A DNA stretch of 56,684 nucleotides from Motilibacter deserti (GTDB taxonomy: Bacteria; Actinomycetota; Actinomycetes; Motilibacterales; Motilibacteraceae). Of this stretch, positions 1 to 8,818 are shown in pieces (position 1 is the first letter of the stretch; each line of letters opens with the position of its first letter). A program made the position numbers and the translations under genes. Where the stretch lies: positions 1-56,684 of the forward strand of contig NZ_JAANNP010000015.1 of assembly GCF_011250635.1 (NCBI RefSeq), read 5' to 3'. Under the pieces are notes generated by a model that ran no database searches, was not told the DNA's origin, and saw nothing but the letters and a program-made list of their open reading frames with translations.

Positions 1-54
1 GGCTCAGGGAAGTGTCAACGCCCCCACGGGGTCCTCGTCAGAGAGACTCCCTGA

Positions 55-234
55 GTGGACTGGTGGCAGCTGCTCGTAGGCATCGCGTGGATCAGTGTGG
101 GCCTGGGGCTGGTGGACAGCTCTCGCCGGAACAGGCGAGCTTCTCAGCGCCGCCGGCTGCTGGGGCAGTCCTTGGGGTCGTTGCTCGTCGTGATCGGGTC
201 AGTGAGTCTTGTCGTCACGCTCGCGACGAGCTGA
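55..234 (+). CDS. small two-TM membrane protein (hypothetical)
   Basis: A 59-residue frame opens with GTG right after a same-frame TGA at 52-54. It has a hydrophobic segment at about residues 2-20 (WWQLLVGIAWISVG), a basic linker rich in Arg (SSRRNRRASQRRR) and a second hydrophobic segment at about 38-58 (GSLLVVIGSVSLVVTLAT). This is the layout of a two-helix hairpin membrane peptide with a positive loop. No family is recognised. It uses the codon GTA before GGC, unlike the genes further right. The ribosome binding site is weak. The same-frame stretch at 1-54 may be the tail of another gene cut by the window edge, but that cannot be shown. Confidence 0.5.
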   Translation: MDWWQLLVGIAWISVGLGLVDSSRRNRRASQRRRLLGQSLGSLLVVIGSVSLVVTLATS

Positions 235-543
235 GGCCCAGCCTGCGCGCGACCTCAGCGAAATGGGAGGACGATCATCAAAGCATCGGACGCGCGCGTG
301 ACCGGGGTACGGTGCCGGTCGTGAAGATCCTCCGCCAGATGGGACAAGCCCTCGGTCTGCTGTATCGCGACGACGGCCGGTGGCGTCCGTTCTGGGCGCC
401 GAAGCCGCTCCGCGACAGGAACTGATCTCGGCCGATCGCAGGCACACCCCCGTGACGCGTCGCGGAGCGCGGCATGACCGGTCGTACGTGACGGTCCGGT
501 ACTGCGAAAAGGTGCGGACGCCCAGGGCTGGGACACTCGCCCT
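235..543. other. 309-base gap, no supported gene
   Basis: Short frames exist, such as a GTG-started one ending at 425, but none has a convincing start, composition or recognisable motif. I see no tRNA, clear hairpin terminator or repeat. The gap separates the two-TM mini-protein from the 314-aa gene. Confidence 0.4.
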
Positions 544-1488
544 GTGACGGAGATCAGTCCACTGGCGCTTCTCGAGCGCGCCGAGCGAGCGCTGCAGGCG
601 GCGACGCTCTGGACCGCGACAGGGAGAGAGGACGGCGTCGAGGTCGAAGCGGGCCGGCGAGGTCAGACTCAGTGGATGGGGTGGGGGGAGGGCCGCCCGC
701 AGGTTCTGATCCACGACGACGTCGTTCTCGTCCGCGGGGACTGGGCGTGGTCCTCGGCCACCATGCACGCAACTGAGGAGCAGTTCGGGGCGGTGCTTCA
801 GGGGCGGTGGATGCGCTTCCCGCTCAAGCGCACGCTGCGCGAGAACCCTGACCTTCTGCCCGCCGCGAAGATCCTCGCCCGGATGGAGGCGGCGGACCAC
901 GAGCTGGCGGGGCTGTGCGAGGTCGCAGGGCAGGAGTGCGCTCAGGTCGTCACCACCGACACCTTCTGGACCTTCGACGGCGAGGCCACGGCACCGCTGG
1001 AGGTCACCGAGCGCACGACCTGGACAGTGCGACTGGCAGACGTGGCCGTTATGTCGGGAGAGGGCGAGAATGGAGGGTTCCAGATCGCTTTCGACTACCG
1101 ACGTGCCGACGCTCCCCGGATACCAGCGCCCTCAGAGGTGGTCGATGAGGCCGAGGTGACCGCTGCCCTGCAGCCCAAGCGGCGGGCTCGCGGTGCTCGC
1201 CGTGCCGCTACCCGCCTCGAAGTGACAGTTTCGGGGCCGCTCGACCTGGACGACGGAGCAGAGGAGACGCCCTGGACGGTAGAAGTATCCGGCCTGGCCG
1301 AAGCGCTGGGCGCCGCGCACGAACTCGAGGTTCAGAGCGATGTCCTGGCGGCCCTGCAGAAGGCCGACCCCGCGCTTGCGGACCGCGTGGCATTCGACAG
1401 CGAACGTAGCGCGATGGTCGTCCGCTGCGAGACCGAGCAGGACGCCCACGCGGTCGCCGAGCTGCTGCAGCGGCGGACCGGCTCCTGA
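544..1488 (+). CDS. hypothetical protein, 314 aa
   Basis: No family is recognised. The protein is soluble, with no signal peptide or membrane segment. The N-terminal half alternates beta-like strands with Trp-rich stretches (TQWMGWGEG, VRGDWAWSS), a pattern that loosely recalls LolA/LprG-type lipid-binding folds, though this is only an impression. A basic linker (PKRRARGARRAA, about 208-219) leads to an acidic C-terminal domain ending in a helix, VAELLQRR. The start is GTG with no obvious Shine-Dalgarno. Codon use departs from the window norm: GTA GAA GTA TCC occurs near 1278-1289, whereas GTA elsewhere is mostly followed by CGN. That fits acquisition together with the adjacent IS110 element. 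Confidence 0.75.
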   Translation: MTEISPLALLERAERALQAATLWTATGREDGVEVEAGRRGQTQWMGWGEGRPQVLIHDDVVLVRGDWAWSSATMHATEEQFGAVLQGRWMRFPLKRTLRENPDLLPAAKILARMEAADHELAGLCEVAGQECAQVVTTDTFWTFDGEATAPLEVTERTTWTVRLADVAVMSGEGENGGFQIAFDYRRADAPRIPAPSEVVDEAEVTAALQPKRRARGARRAATRLEVTVSGPLDLDDGAEETPWTVEVSGLAEALGAAHELEVQSDVLAALQKADPALADRVAFDSERSAMVVRCETEQDAHAVAELLQRRTGS

Positions 1489-1748
1489 CCGGCGTACACC
1501 GCACGCGCTGACGGCGGCTACTCAGAGACTGGACGTACGGCCTGAGCGTGGCCAGTCTCGGGTCGAGGCGTCCGGTGGGTCGCTCTCTCTAGCGGCTGCC
1601 CACTCGCTTTTGGGTGTGGCTCTCACATGGGCTGCGGTCCCGCCGGGCGCCGGGCAGGGCGTGGCTCGAGAGGGGAATGCCAGGCTCGCAGTAGCAGTGC
1701 CCGCCCTGTCGTTTTCTCCATCGTTCTCGACGCGAGGAGGAAGTGGCG
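1489..1748 (+). promoter_or_regulatory. non-coding left end of IS110-type element; possible bridge RNA region
   Basis: These 260 bases lie directly upstream of the IS110-family recombinase. In IS110-group elements the non-coding end next to the recombinase start encodes a structured guide (bridge/seek) RNA; that is family knowledge, not something shown here. What is visible is an 8-bp perfect inverted repeat, GAGACTGG 1525-1532 with CCAGTCTC 1552-1559, enclosing a 19-base loop, and a GGAGGAAG ribosome binding site at about 1736-1743. The hairpin could equally be a terminator for the gene ending at 1488, although it has no T tract. Exact IS ends were not identified. Confidence 0.35.
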
Positions 1749-3007
1749 ATGGGACGGGTGATTGTGGGTGTCGACCCGCACAAGCTGTCGGCCACGATCG
1801 AGGTGCTCGACGACCGGGCGGTCGTGCGCGCGACGGGCCGGTTCGGGTCGGACAAGGCCGGCTACGGTTGAGGGTGGCGTTCGTGCGGCAGTGGCCGCAC
1901 CGGGTGTGGGCGGTCGAGGGCGCGAACGGCACCGGCCGGCCGCTCGCGCAGCGGCTGCTCGCCGACGGCGAGGACGTGCTCGACGTGCCGGCAAAGCTGG
2001 CGGCCCGGGTGCGGGTGTTCGACACCGGGCAGGGCCGCAAGACCGACGCCACCGACGCGCACTCGATCGCAACGGTGGCGCTGCGCACTCAAGGGCTGCG
2101 CCGGCTGCAGCCGGACGAGCGGATGGTCGCGCTGCGGCTGCTGTGCGACCGGCGCGACGAGCTCGCGCGGCTGCGGGTGCAGACGGTGAACCGGCTGCAC
2201 CGGCTGCTCGCCGAGCTCATCCCGGGCGGCGCGTCGCGGGACCTAAGCGCGGACAAGGCCCGGCGCCTGCTCGCGACCGTGCGCCCGCAGGACCTGGCCG
2301 GCTCCACCCGCCGCCGCATGGCGGTCGAGGAGCTCGCCGACCTCGTGGCGGTGGACGCCAAGCTCAAGGCGCTGAAGAAGGAGCTCGCCGCCGCTGTGGT
2401 GGCCGCCGGGTCGGGGCTGATGCGCATTCACGGGATCGGCCCGGCCGGCGCGGCGCGGATTCTGGCCGACGTCGGCGACGTCGCCCGGTTTCCCGACCGG
2501 AACAGGTTCGCCTCCTGGACCGGGACCGCGCCCTTGGAGGCCTCGAGCGGCGAGCAGGTCCGCCACCGGCTGTCCCGGGCCGGGAACCGGCGGCTGAACC
2601 ACGTGCTGCACATCGCCGCGATCGTGCAGCTGCGGCACGACACCCCCGGGCGGGCGTACTACCGGCGCAAGCGGGCCGAGGGCAAGACCGCGATGGAGGC
2701 GTTGCGCTGCCTGCGCCGACGGATCTCCGACGCGGTCTACCGCCAGCTCGTCGCCGACGCCACGCGCATGTCCGCCGAGCGTCACGAGCTCGAGGTGACG
2801 GGCCCGGGAGGGCAAACGGGGGCGGCTTTGTCATCCAGCGCGGCCGACCTCACCCCGGTTGTCGGCTCTTCGGATCAGCCACAGCCCGGGCCCGCCGATC
2901 CCGACCCTACGCCCGCCCGACGCCCATCAACCAAGCATTCTTCGGCTCGTTCTCGGCGCCCTTCCCGAGCGACGGCCCGCAGCCGCGGTCAAGCGCCTTC
3001 TGCTTGA
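1749..3007 (+). pseudogene. IS110-family transposase, frameshifted
   Basis: DEDD-type recombinase of the IS110/IS116/IS902 family. The N-terminus starts at ATG 1749 after GGAGGAAG and reads MGRVIVGVDPHK (first catalytic Asp) before a TGA at 1869-1871. The rest of the protein continues in another frame from about 1866: WAVEGANG carries the Glu and KTDATDAHS the two Asp residues. A C-terminal transposase_20 region follows (HGIGPAGAARILADVGDVARF, then WTGTAP and NRRLNHVLHIAA), the part holding the catalytic Ser in active members. Some bases appear lost at the junction around 1860-1872. Intact relatives usually show a few extra residues between the GY and the FVRQWP motif. The gene is therefore probably inactive unless the frameshift is programmed or a sequencing error. 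Confidence 0.9.
1749..3007 (+). mobile_element. IS110-family insertion sequence, decayed
   Basis: This interval marks the recombinase reading frames only. The full element should extend left into 1489-1748 and right past 3007. IS110 elements typically lack long terminal inverted repeats, so their ends cannot be placed by eye, and no target duplication is seen. The C-terminal tail after about 2813 is Pro/Ser/Arg-rich and may be read-through beyond the original stop. Confidence 0.7.
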
Positions 3008-3445
3008 CCGCGACGAGGACCGACGCACACTCCCCGAAGAGCCGCGAACGAGAACCCTTGACCTAGAGGGGATCCATGACCGGATACCCGTCGGGCCTCG
3101 TGAACAATTGGCCTTCGACCTCGGGCCCGGGCGCGTTCTAGGGCCGGTGCAGCGGGGTGCCGTGCTGGGACCGTGCCGTTGCGGCCGCTCGCTCCTGCAG
3201 TAGTCGCTCTGCCGGCTGCCACACCGTCGCACCGTCCGCATGATCATCGAGCCGCTGCCACACCAGCTGGCCGGGCTGCTTCATGGCCTCAGCGAAGCCC
3301 CGGTGGGCAGGCTTGAGCTGTCGCGCCCACAACAGAGGGGTGCCATGTCCGCGAAACCCAAACGCCGGCCGCAACCTCGGTCGCCTCCTCGACCCCGCCC
3401 GGCGCCACCGCAACCGCCGCGAGCCCCAGCCCACCTAACCCCGGA
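3008..3445. other. 438-base gap, no supported gene
   Basis: It lies between the IS110 recombinase and the convergent membrane-protein gene. Open frames on both strands (3240-3461 plus, 3138-3434 minus) are low-complexity or have no plausible start. Two copies of CTGCCACACC occur near 3217 and 3254. It probably contains the right end of the IS element plus decayed DNA. Confidence 0.4.
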
Positions 3446-5137
3446 TCACCCTCGCGAGTAGTGCCGCCCCGCCGTCCAGCGCGCCCACCACCCCATGAGC
3501 CACCCGAGCGCCAGGCCGTACGCGATCACCAGCGTCCCGCCGTCGGTCACGGAGCGGATGTCGCCCGCGCCGGCCAGCAGGATCGGCGGTGCGAGCAGCA
3601 CGGTCGCGACGAGCGGGCCACGGGCGTACCAGACGAGGATCTGGACGATGGCCGTGTTCCCCGTCGGGGTGTCCGAGCCGATCATCATCTTCGTCGGCAG
3701 GGTGCCACGGCACGCGCTGACGAGCCCGCCGGCGACGAGGGCGGGGACGCCGGCGAGCAGGACGAGGGACGGGGCGACCGGGCGACCGGTCGCGGCGACG
3801 AAGGCGACGACGCCGGCGTGCGCGAGGAGTAGTAGGGCGAGGGGCGCGGCGCCGTGCGCGAGCACCAGCTGCGGGAAGCGCATGGGCAGGGTGCGGGAGG
3901 GGCGTACGTCATCGGCCTCGATGCGGGCCGCCTCGAGCAGTTGCGCGCCGGCGACGTAGGCCGCGACCAGGGCGACGGCCGCGAGCCCGGCCCGCTCGGC
4001 CCCGGTGACGGTGGTCGTGAGCACGGCGGCCACGTGGGCGCCGGCGAGCAGCAGCAGACACTTGACGACGCGCGCGGGGTCACGCAGCCAGCCGACGGTC
4101 GTACGCCATGGCAAGACGAGCCGGCGGCGGCGCGGGCGCCGGGGCACGGGGAGCCGGGAGGCGGGGCGGGACCCGGCCGCCGACCGTACGACCTGACGGG
4201 CCTGCCGCGGGTCGCCGCTCATCAGCGCCGCGGCCACCCCGCGGGCCGCGGCGCCGCGCGCCCGCAGCGCCCAGCCGGGCACGGTCGCGATGCGCGCGTC
4301 GGCGAGCAGAGCGGCGGCCCCGGCGGCCGCAGTCAGCGCGAGGAGGGCGAGCGGCAGGAGCGGCTGCCCGAGCCCGGCGGCCGCGGCCAGCGCCTGCGCC
4401 GCCCAGCCCCACGGGCCCGACCACAGCGCGACCGTCCCGACCGTCGAAGGGACTGCCTCGGGATGCCAGGCCCGCACCGCGGCGGCGACGAGCAGCAGGA
4501 GCGCGACGCCGCGGGCGGCCGCGACCCACCGCGCGTGGCGTTGGACGGCGTCGCCGTAGCGCTCCACGAGCCCCCCGACTCCGCCCGCGAGGCCGCCGAG
4601 GAGGGCGCCCGCCGCGGCGACCGACGCCAGCCGGCGGTCCACGCCGGCGTGGACCGCGATCTGCACGAGGAAGCCGGCGGCGGTGGCCCCGAGGGCGCCG
4701 GCCGCGGCGTACAGCACGATCGACAGCCGCAGGCGGGGGCGCAGCAGGCGCTCCCAGGCGGCGGGGGCGGGGAGCAGCCAGGAGCCGGTCGCGGCGTCGA
4801 GCGTGACCGGCCCGCGCCAGCGTGCGTCGGAGGCGGCGGCGACCAGGGTGAGCAGGGCGAGCCCCGTGGCCGCGAGCGGCACGGCGTCCGTCAGCCGGTC
4901 GGCGATACCGAGCGCGGGGCCGTGCTCGTCCGCCAGGTGCAGCAGGCCGCCGGTGTACGGCGCGAGGTAGAACCCGGCGAACAGCGCGACGACGTACGCG
5001 TAGAACGCCAGGTCGCGCTGGCGCTGCCGCCGGTGCTCGGCGCGGGCGCGCCGCAGGTGGGCGAGGGCCTCGTCGGCTAGCTCGCGCCAGTAGGGGTCGT
5101 CCCGGGCGGGCAGGGCCTCGGTGGAGGAGGCACTCAC
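3446..5137 (-). CDS. ABC exporter membrane subunit (DUF6297-like)
   Basis: A 563-aa multi-spanning membrane protein, probably the permease partner of the ATPase encoded just upstream. At least ten hydrophobic segments are visible, e.g. FYAYVVALFAGFYLAP near the N-terminus, several Ala/Leu/Val-rich helices in the middle, and LVIAYGLALGWLMGWWARW close to the end, with a basic cytoplasmic loop (RLPVPRRPRRRRLVLPWR) in the centre. The start is the GTG at 5137-5135, which overlaps the ATPase stop in a GTGA arrangement, so the two are translationally coupled. From memory the length and pairing match actinobacterial proteins catalogued as DUF6297; no substrate can be inferred. Confidence 0.8.
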   Translation of the reverse strand: MSASSTEALPARDDPYWRELADEALAHLRRARAEHRRQRQRDLAFYAYVVALFAGFYLAPYTGGLLHLADEHGPALGIADRLTDAVPLAATGLALLTLVAAASDARWRGPVTLDAATGSWLLPAPAAWERLLRPRLRLSIVLYAAAGALGATAAGFLVQIAVHAGVDRRLASVAAAGALLGGLAGGVGGLVERYGDAVQRHARWVAAARGVALLLLVAAAVRAWHPEAVPSTVGTVALWSGPWGWAAQALAAAAGLGQPLLPLALLALTAAAGAAALLADARIATVPGWALRARGAAARGVAAALMSGDPRQARQVVRSAAGSRPASRLPVPRRPRRRRLVLPWRTTVGWLRDPARVVKCLLLLAGAHVAAVLTTTVTGAERAGLAAVALVAAYVAGAQLLEAARIEADDVRPSRTLPMRFPQLVLAHGAAPLALLLLAHAGVVAFVAATGRPVAPSLVLLAGVPALVAGGLVSACRGTLPTKMMIGSDTPTGNTAIVQILVWYARGPLVATVLLAPPILLAGAGDIRSVTDGGTLVIAYGLALGWLMGWWARWTAGRHYSRG

Positions 5138-5796
5138 GCCGGCTTCCCGCGCGAGACCACACGGCCCTCGTCGAGGACGATCACCGAGTCCGCGACCGCG
5201 GACGCGAGGTCGGCGGAGTGCGTGGCGAGCAGCACCGCCACCCCGTCCGCCCGCTCGGCGAGCAGCCGCTCGGCCAGCCGCTCGCGCGCCCCGGGGTCGA
5301 GCCGCTGCTCGGGCTCGTCGAGGACGAGCAGGTCGCGCGGCCGCACGAGCGCGGACGCCAGCAGCATCGCCTGCACCTGGCCGGAGGAGAGCGTGGAGGG
5401 CCGGGCGTCCCGGTGGTCGGTGAGCCGCCGGTCCTCGAGCGCCCAGTCGACCCACGCCTCGGCGTCGTCGCCGACGCCGTGCGAGACCGCCACCAGGAGC
5501 AGGTGCTCCCGCACGGTCAGGTCGGGATAGAACGCGGGCGCGTCGGCCACGACCGCCACCCGCGCCCGGACCGCGGGGTCGTCCTCGCGCACCGGCGCCC
5601 CGTCGAACAGCGCGGTGCCGGTGGTCGGCGCGTCCCGGCCGCAGGCGATCCGCAGCAGCGTGGACTTGCCCGAGCCGTTCTCGCCGACCAGCGCGACGCA
5701 GCCGCCTGCCTTCAGGGCCAGATCGACGGGGCGCAGCGCGAGGCGCTCCTCGAAGCGACGGCTGACCCCCTTCAACTGCACCAAGGGATCGCTCAT
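5134..5796 (-). CDS. ABC transporter ATP-binding protein
   Basis: Cytoplasmic ATPase subunit, 220 aa, a complete single nucleotide-binding domain. It has Walker A GENGSGKST (38-46), signature LSSGQ (136-140), Walker B LLVLDE (156-161) and H-loop His193 (ATHS). The signature reads LSSGQ rather than LSGGQ, which is tolerated in this superfamily. It is the first gene of a two-gene operon with the membrane protein whose start overlaps its stop by four bases. It is divergent from hrpB, with about 78 bases between the starts. The lack of a substrate-binding protein suggests export rather than uptake. Confidence 0.93.
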   Translation of the reverse strand: MSDPLVQLKGVSRRFEERLALRPVDLALKAGGCVALVGENGSGKSTLLRIACGRDAPTTGTALFDGAPVREDDPAVRARVAVVADAPAFYPDLTVREHLLLVAVSHGVGDDAEAWVDWALEDRRLTDHRDARPSTLSSGQVQAMLLASALVRPRDLLVLDEPEQRLDPGARERLAERLLAERADGVAVLLATHSADLASAVADSVIVLDEGRVVSRGKPA

Positions 5797-5874
5797 CGAC
5801 GACCAGGCTAGGTACCCCAGGCATCATGGCCCTGTCCGGGAGCAGCTCCGGCGACGTACGGCAGAAGGAGACGC

Positions 5875-8361
5875 GTGCTGCCCGACCCGGCCGCGGTGCC
5901 CGCGTCGGCGCTGCCTGTCCGGTCCGCCCTCCCGTCGCTGGGCGAGGCGCTGACGTCCGGCGCCGCCGTGCTCGTCGCGCCTCCCGGCACCGGCAAGACG
6001 ACGCTCGTGCCTCTCTGGCTGGCCGACCGCTGCGCCGAGCGGGTCGTGGTGGCCGAGCCGCGTCGTGTCGCCGCGCGCGCTGCGGCGCGCCGGATGGCGT
6101 CGCTGCTGGGCGAGCAGGTGGGCGAGCGCGTCGGCTACACCGTGCGCGGGGACAGCCGGACCAGCCCGCGCACCCGGGTCGAGGTGGTGACGACCGGCGT
6201 CCTGGTGCAGCGGCTGCAGCGCGACCCGGAGCTGCCTGCCACCGACGCGGTCCTGCTCGACGAGTGCCACGAGCGCCACCTCGACACCGACCTCGCCCTG
6301 GCGTTCTGCGTGGACGTGCGCGCCGCCCTCCGGCCCGACCTCACCCTGCTGGCGACGTCGGCCACGGCGGAGGCCGAGCGGCTGGCGGACGTGCTCGGGA
6401 CGGCGCAGGTCGTGACCGCTACCGGAGCGCTGCACCCGGTCGACGTCGTGTGGTGCCCGCCGCCGGCCCCGGTCGATCCGCCGTACGGCCTGCGGGTCGA
6501 CCCGCGCCTGCTCGACCAGGTGGCCGCCACCGTCCGCCGCGCGCTCGCCGAGGCCCCCGGTGACGTGCTCGTGTTCCTGCCCGGCGTCGGTGAGATCCGC
6601 GGCGTCGAGCGCCGGCTGGAGGCGCTGCCGGTGCAGGTGCTCGCGCTGCACGGGCGGCTCGACGCGGCAGCGCAGGACGCCGTGCTGCGGCCGGGCGCGG
6701 GCCGCCGCGTCGTGCTCGCGACGTCGGTCGCCGAGAGCAGCCTGACCGTCCCGGGCGTCCGGGCGGTCGTGGACGCGGGGCTGGCCCGGGTGCCGCGGCT
6801 GGACCCCGCGCGCGGGCTGGGGTCCCTGGTGACCGTACGCGCCTCCCGCGCCGCCGCCACCCAGCGCGCGGGGCGCGCCGGCCGCGAGGCGCCGGGGCGG
6901 GCGTACCGCTGCTGGAGCGAGGCCGACCACGCCCGACTGCCGGCCCAGCCCGAGCCCGAGGTGGCCGCCGCCGACCTCACCGGGTTCGCCCTCGAGCTGG
7001 CGCGGTGGGGCGCTCCCCGCGGACGCGGGCTCGCGCTGCTCGACCCTCCTCCGGCGGGCCGGTTCGAGGCGGCGGAGCAGGTGCTCCGCGCGCTGGGCGC
7101 GGTCGAGGCCGACGGCAGGGTCACCGCCGCCGGCCGGCGGCTGGCCTCCGTCGGGGCCGACCCGCGTCTCGCGCACGCGCTGCTCGAGGGCGCCGCCCTC
7201 GTGGGGCGCCGCCGGGCGGCCGAGACGGTGGCCCTGCTCACCGAGGACGCGGCCGGCGGCGACGACGACCTGGCCCGGGTGCTCGCGGCCCACCGCCGTG
7301 CGCCGGGTGGCCCGGCGGCCCGCGGGTGGCGCGAGGAGGCCCGCCGGCTCGAGGCCGCCGTCCCGCTGTCCGTCCCCGACCCGTCGCGCCCTGTCGCGGC
7401 CGACCTCGCGGCGGGCCTGGTGGCGGGGCTGGCCTTCCCCGAGCGGCTGGCGCGCGTACGCACCCCGGGCGGGACCGCGTACCTCATGGCCGGCGGCACC
7501 GCCGTGGAGCTCCCCTCGGGGTCGCCGCTGCGGGGCAGCGAGTGGCTGGCGGTCGCCGTCGCCGACCGGGCGCCCGGGGCGACGACGGCCCGGGCCCGGC
7601 TCGCGGCGGCGGTGGACGAGGACACCGTGCGGGAAGCCGGGGCCGCGCTGCTCGCCGTCGAGGAGCGCGTGGTGTGGACGGCGGGGGACGTCGAGGCCGT
7701 ACGCGTCGAGCGGCTCGGCGCGGTCGTGCTCTGCGAGCGCCGGCTGGACGACCCGCCGCGCGAGCAGGTGCGCGCCGCGCTGGAGGACGGGCTGCGCCGC
7801 GAGGGGCTGGAGCTGCTCGAGTGGGGCGCCGCCGCGACGGTGCTGCGCCAGCGGCTCGCCTTCTGCCACGAGGCGCTGGGCGAGCCGTGGCCCGACGTCG
7901 CCGACGACGCGCTCCTCGGGCGGGTGGAGGAGTGGCTCGGCCCCGAGCTGGCGTCCGCCCGCCGCCGGGCGGACCTACGGCGGGTCGACGTGACGCGCGC
8001 GCTGCGCCGGCTGTTGCCGTGGCCCCACGCGTCCCGGCTCGACGAGCTGGCACCCGAGCGGCTCGAGGTGCCGAGCGGCGCGCACCGACGTGTCGACTAC
8101 ACGGACCCGGCGGCCCCCGTCCTCGCCGTCCCCGTGCAGGAGGCCTTCGGCTGGCTCGACGGCCCGGTCCTCGGCGACGGCCGCCGCCCCGTGGTGCTGC
8201 ACCTGGTGTCGCCGGCGGGCCGGCCGGTCGCCGTGACGCGCGACCTCGCGTCCTTCTGGCGGCAGGGCTACCCGCAGGTCCGCGCCGAGCTGCGCGGCCG
8301 CTATCCCAAGCACGCGTGGCCGGAGGACCCGCTCACCGCACCGCCCCGACGGCGGCGCTGA
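5875..8361 (+). CDS. hrpB: ATP-dependent helicase HrpB
   Basis: DExH-box superfamily 2 helicase of the HrpB type, 828 aa, the usual length for the family. Walker A PPGTGKTT is at 36-43, the DExH box reads DECH at 129-132 followed by ERHLDTDLAL, motif III is SATAEAERL, and motif VI QRAGRAGRE starts near residue 330. The C-terminal third carries the helicase-associated and HrpB-specific domains and ends with the typical ASFWRQGYPQVRAELRGRYPKH-like block. The GTG start is preceded by AAGGAGA. HrpB proteins are RNA-helicase-like, but their physiological substrate is poorly defined. GTA codons seen in this gene all precede CGC. Confidence 0.95.
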   Translation: MLPDPAAVPASALPVRSALPSLGEALTSGAAVLVAPPGTGKTTLVPLWLADRCAERVVVAEPRRVAARAAARRMASLLGEQVGERVGYTVRGDSRTSPRTRVEVVTTGVLVQRLQRDPELPATDAVLLDECHERHLDTDLALAFCVDVRAALRPDLTLLATSATAEAERLADVLGTAQVVTATGALHPVDVVWCPPPAPVDPPYGLRVDPRLLDQVAATVRRALAEAPGDVLVFLPGVGEIRGVERRLEALPVQVLALHGRLDAAAQDAVLRPGAGRRVVLATSVAESSLTVPGVRAVVDAGLARVPRLDPARGLGSLVTVRASRAAATQRAGRAGREAPGRAYRCWSEADHARLPAQPEPEVAAADLTGFALELARWGAPRGRGLALLDPPPAGRFEAAEQVLRALGAVEADGRVTAAGRRLASVGADPRLAHALLEGAALVGRRRAAETVALLTEDAAGGDDDLARVLAAHRRAPGGPAARGWREEARRLEAAVPLSVPDPSRPVAADLAAGLVAGLAFPERLARVRTPGGTAYLMAGGTAVELPSGSPLRGSEWLAVAVADRAPGATTARARLAAAVDEDTVREAGAALLAVEERVVWTAGDVEAVRVERLGAVVLCERRLDDPPREQVRAALEDGLRREGLELLEWGAAATVLRQRLAFCHEALGEPWPDVADDALLGRVEEWLGPELASARRRADLRRVDVTRALRRLLPWPHASRLDELAPERLEVPSGAHRRVDYTDPAAPVLAVPVQEAFGWLDGPVLGDGRRPVVLHLVSPAGRPVAVTRDLASFWRQGYPQVRAELRGRYPKHAWPEDPLTAPPRRRR

Positions 8362-8420
8362 CTCCCGGGCCCGCGGTGGGGCAACCGGCGATCGTGCGGG
8401 CTTGCCGCTACGGTGACGCC

Positions 8421-8816
8421 GTGCGCCGGTCGAAGTCCGTCACCCTCGGGGTCACCGCCCTGCTCGCCGCCGGGCTCACTAGCTGCAGCAGCTCCGACGG
8501 CGACGACGTCAACGCCGTCTGCGTCGACGCCCAGACCCAGCAGCGGGTCGACGACGACGAGTGCGACGACGACGCCTACAACGGCTCGATCGCGGGCTCG
8601 CCGTTCCTCTGGTACTTCCTTGGCCGGGCCACGGCGGTGCCGGCCTTCGGGGTGCCGATCGTCGGCTACGCCGGGAGCTTCAGCCCGCCGGCCAACCTGC
8701 GCGGCGTCCGGACCGGCATGCCGCGCGCGGGCGCGGCGAAGGGCTACACCGGCGGCAAGGTCACGAAGGTCTCCCGGGGCGGCTTCGGCTCCTCGGGCGG
8801 CAAGAGCGGCGGCTGA
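8421..8816 (+). CDS. YgiB/DUF1190-like lipoprotein
   Basis: A 131-aa exported lipoprotein. The N-terminus RRSKSVTLGVTALLAAGLTSC has a basic n-region, a hydrophobic core and the lipobox LTSC with Cys at about residue 22. The mature part begins acidic (SDGDDV, DDDECDDD), has a hydrophobic patch SPFLWYFLGRA, and ends in the glycine-rich tail KVSRGGFGSSGGKSGG. E. coli YgiB (DUF1190) ends with a very similar TVTRGGFG block and is followed by ygiC, exactly as here, which supports the assignment although the protein is shorter than YgiB. The start is GTG. The next gene begins three bases after the stop. Confidence 0.8.
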   Translation: MRRSKSVTLGVTALLAAGLTSCSSSDGDDVNAVCVDAQTQQRVDDDECDDDAYNGSIAGSPFLWYFLGRATAVPAFGVPIVGYAGSFSPPANLRGVRTGMPRAGAAKGYTGGKVTKVSRGGFGSSGGKSGG

Positions 8817-8818
8817 CC

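Noticed and set aside
3138-3434. Minus-strand frame beside the IS element as a passenger gene
   Set aside because: Low-complexity ends, no ribosome binding site, no recognised domain; probably non-coding DNA at the IS right end.
5824-7869. 681-codon open frame on the minus strand
   Set aside because: Shadow of hrpB; the helicase motifs are on the plus strand.
8421-8816. Alternative long reading frame fusing this lipoprotein to the end of hrpB
   Set aside because: The upstream extension is an out-of-frame reading of hrpB; the basic n-region and lipobox fix the start at 8421.
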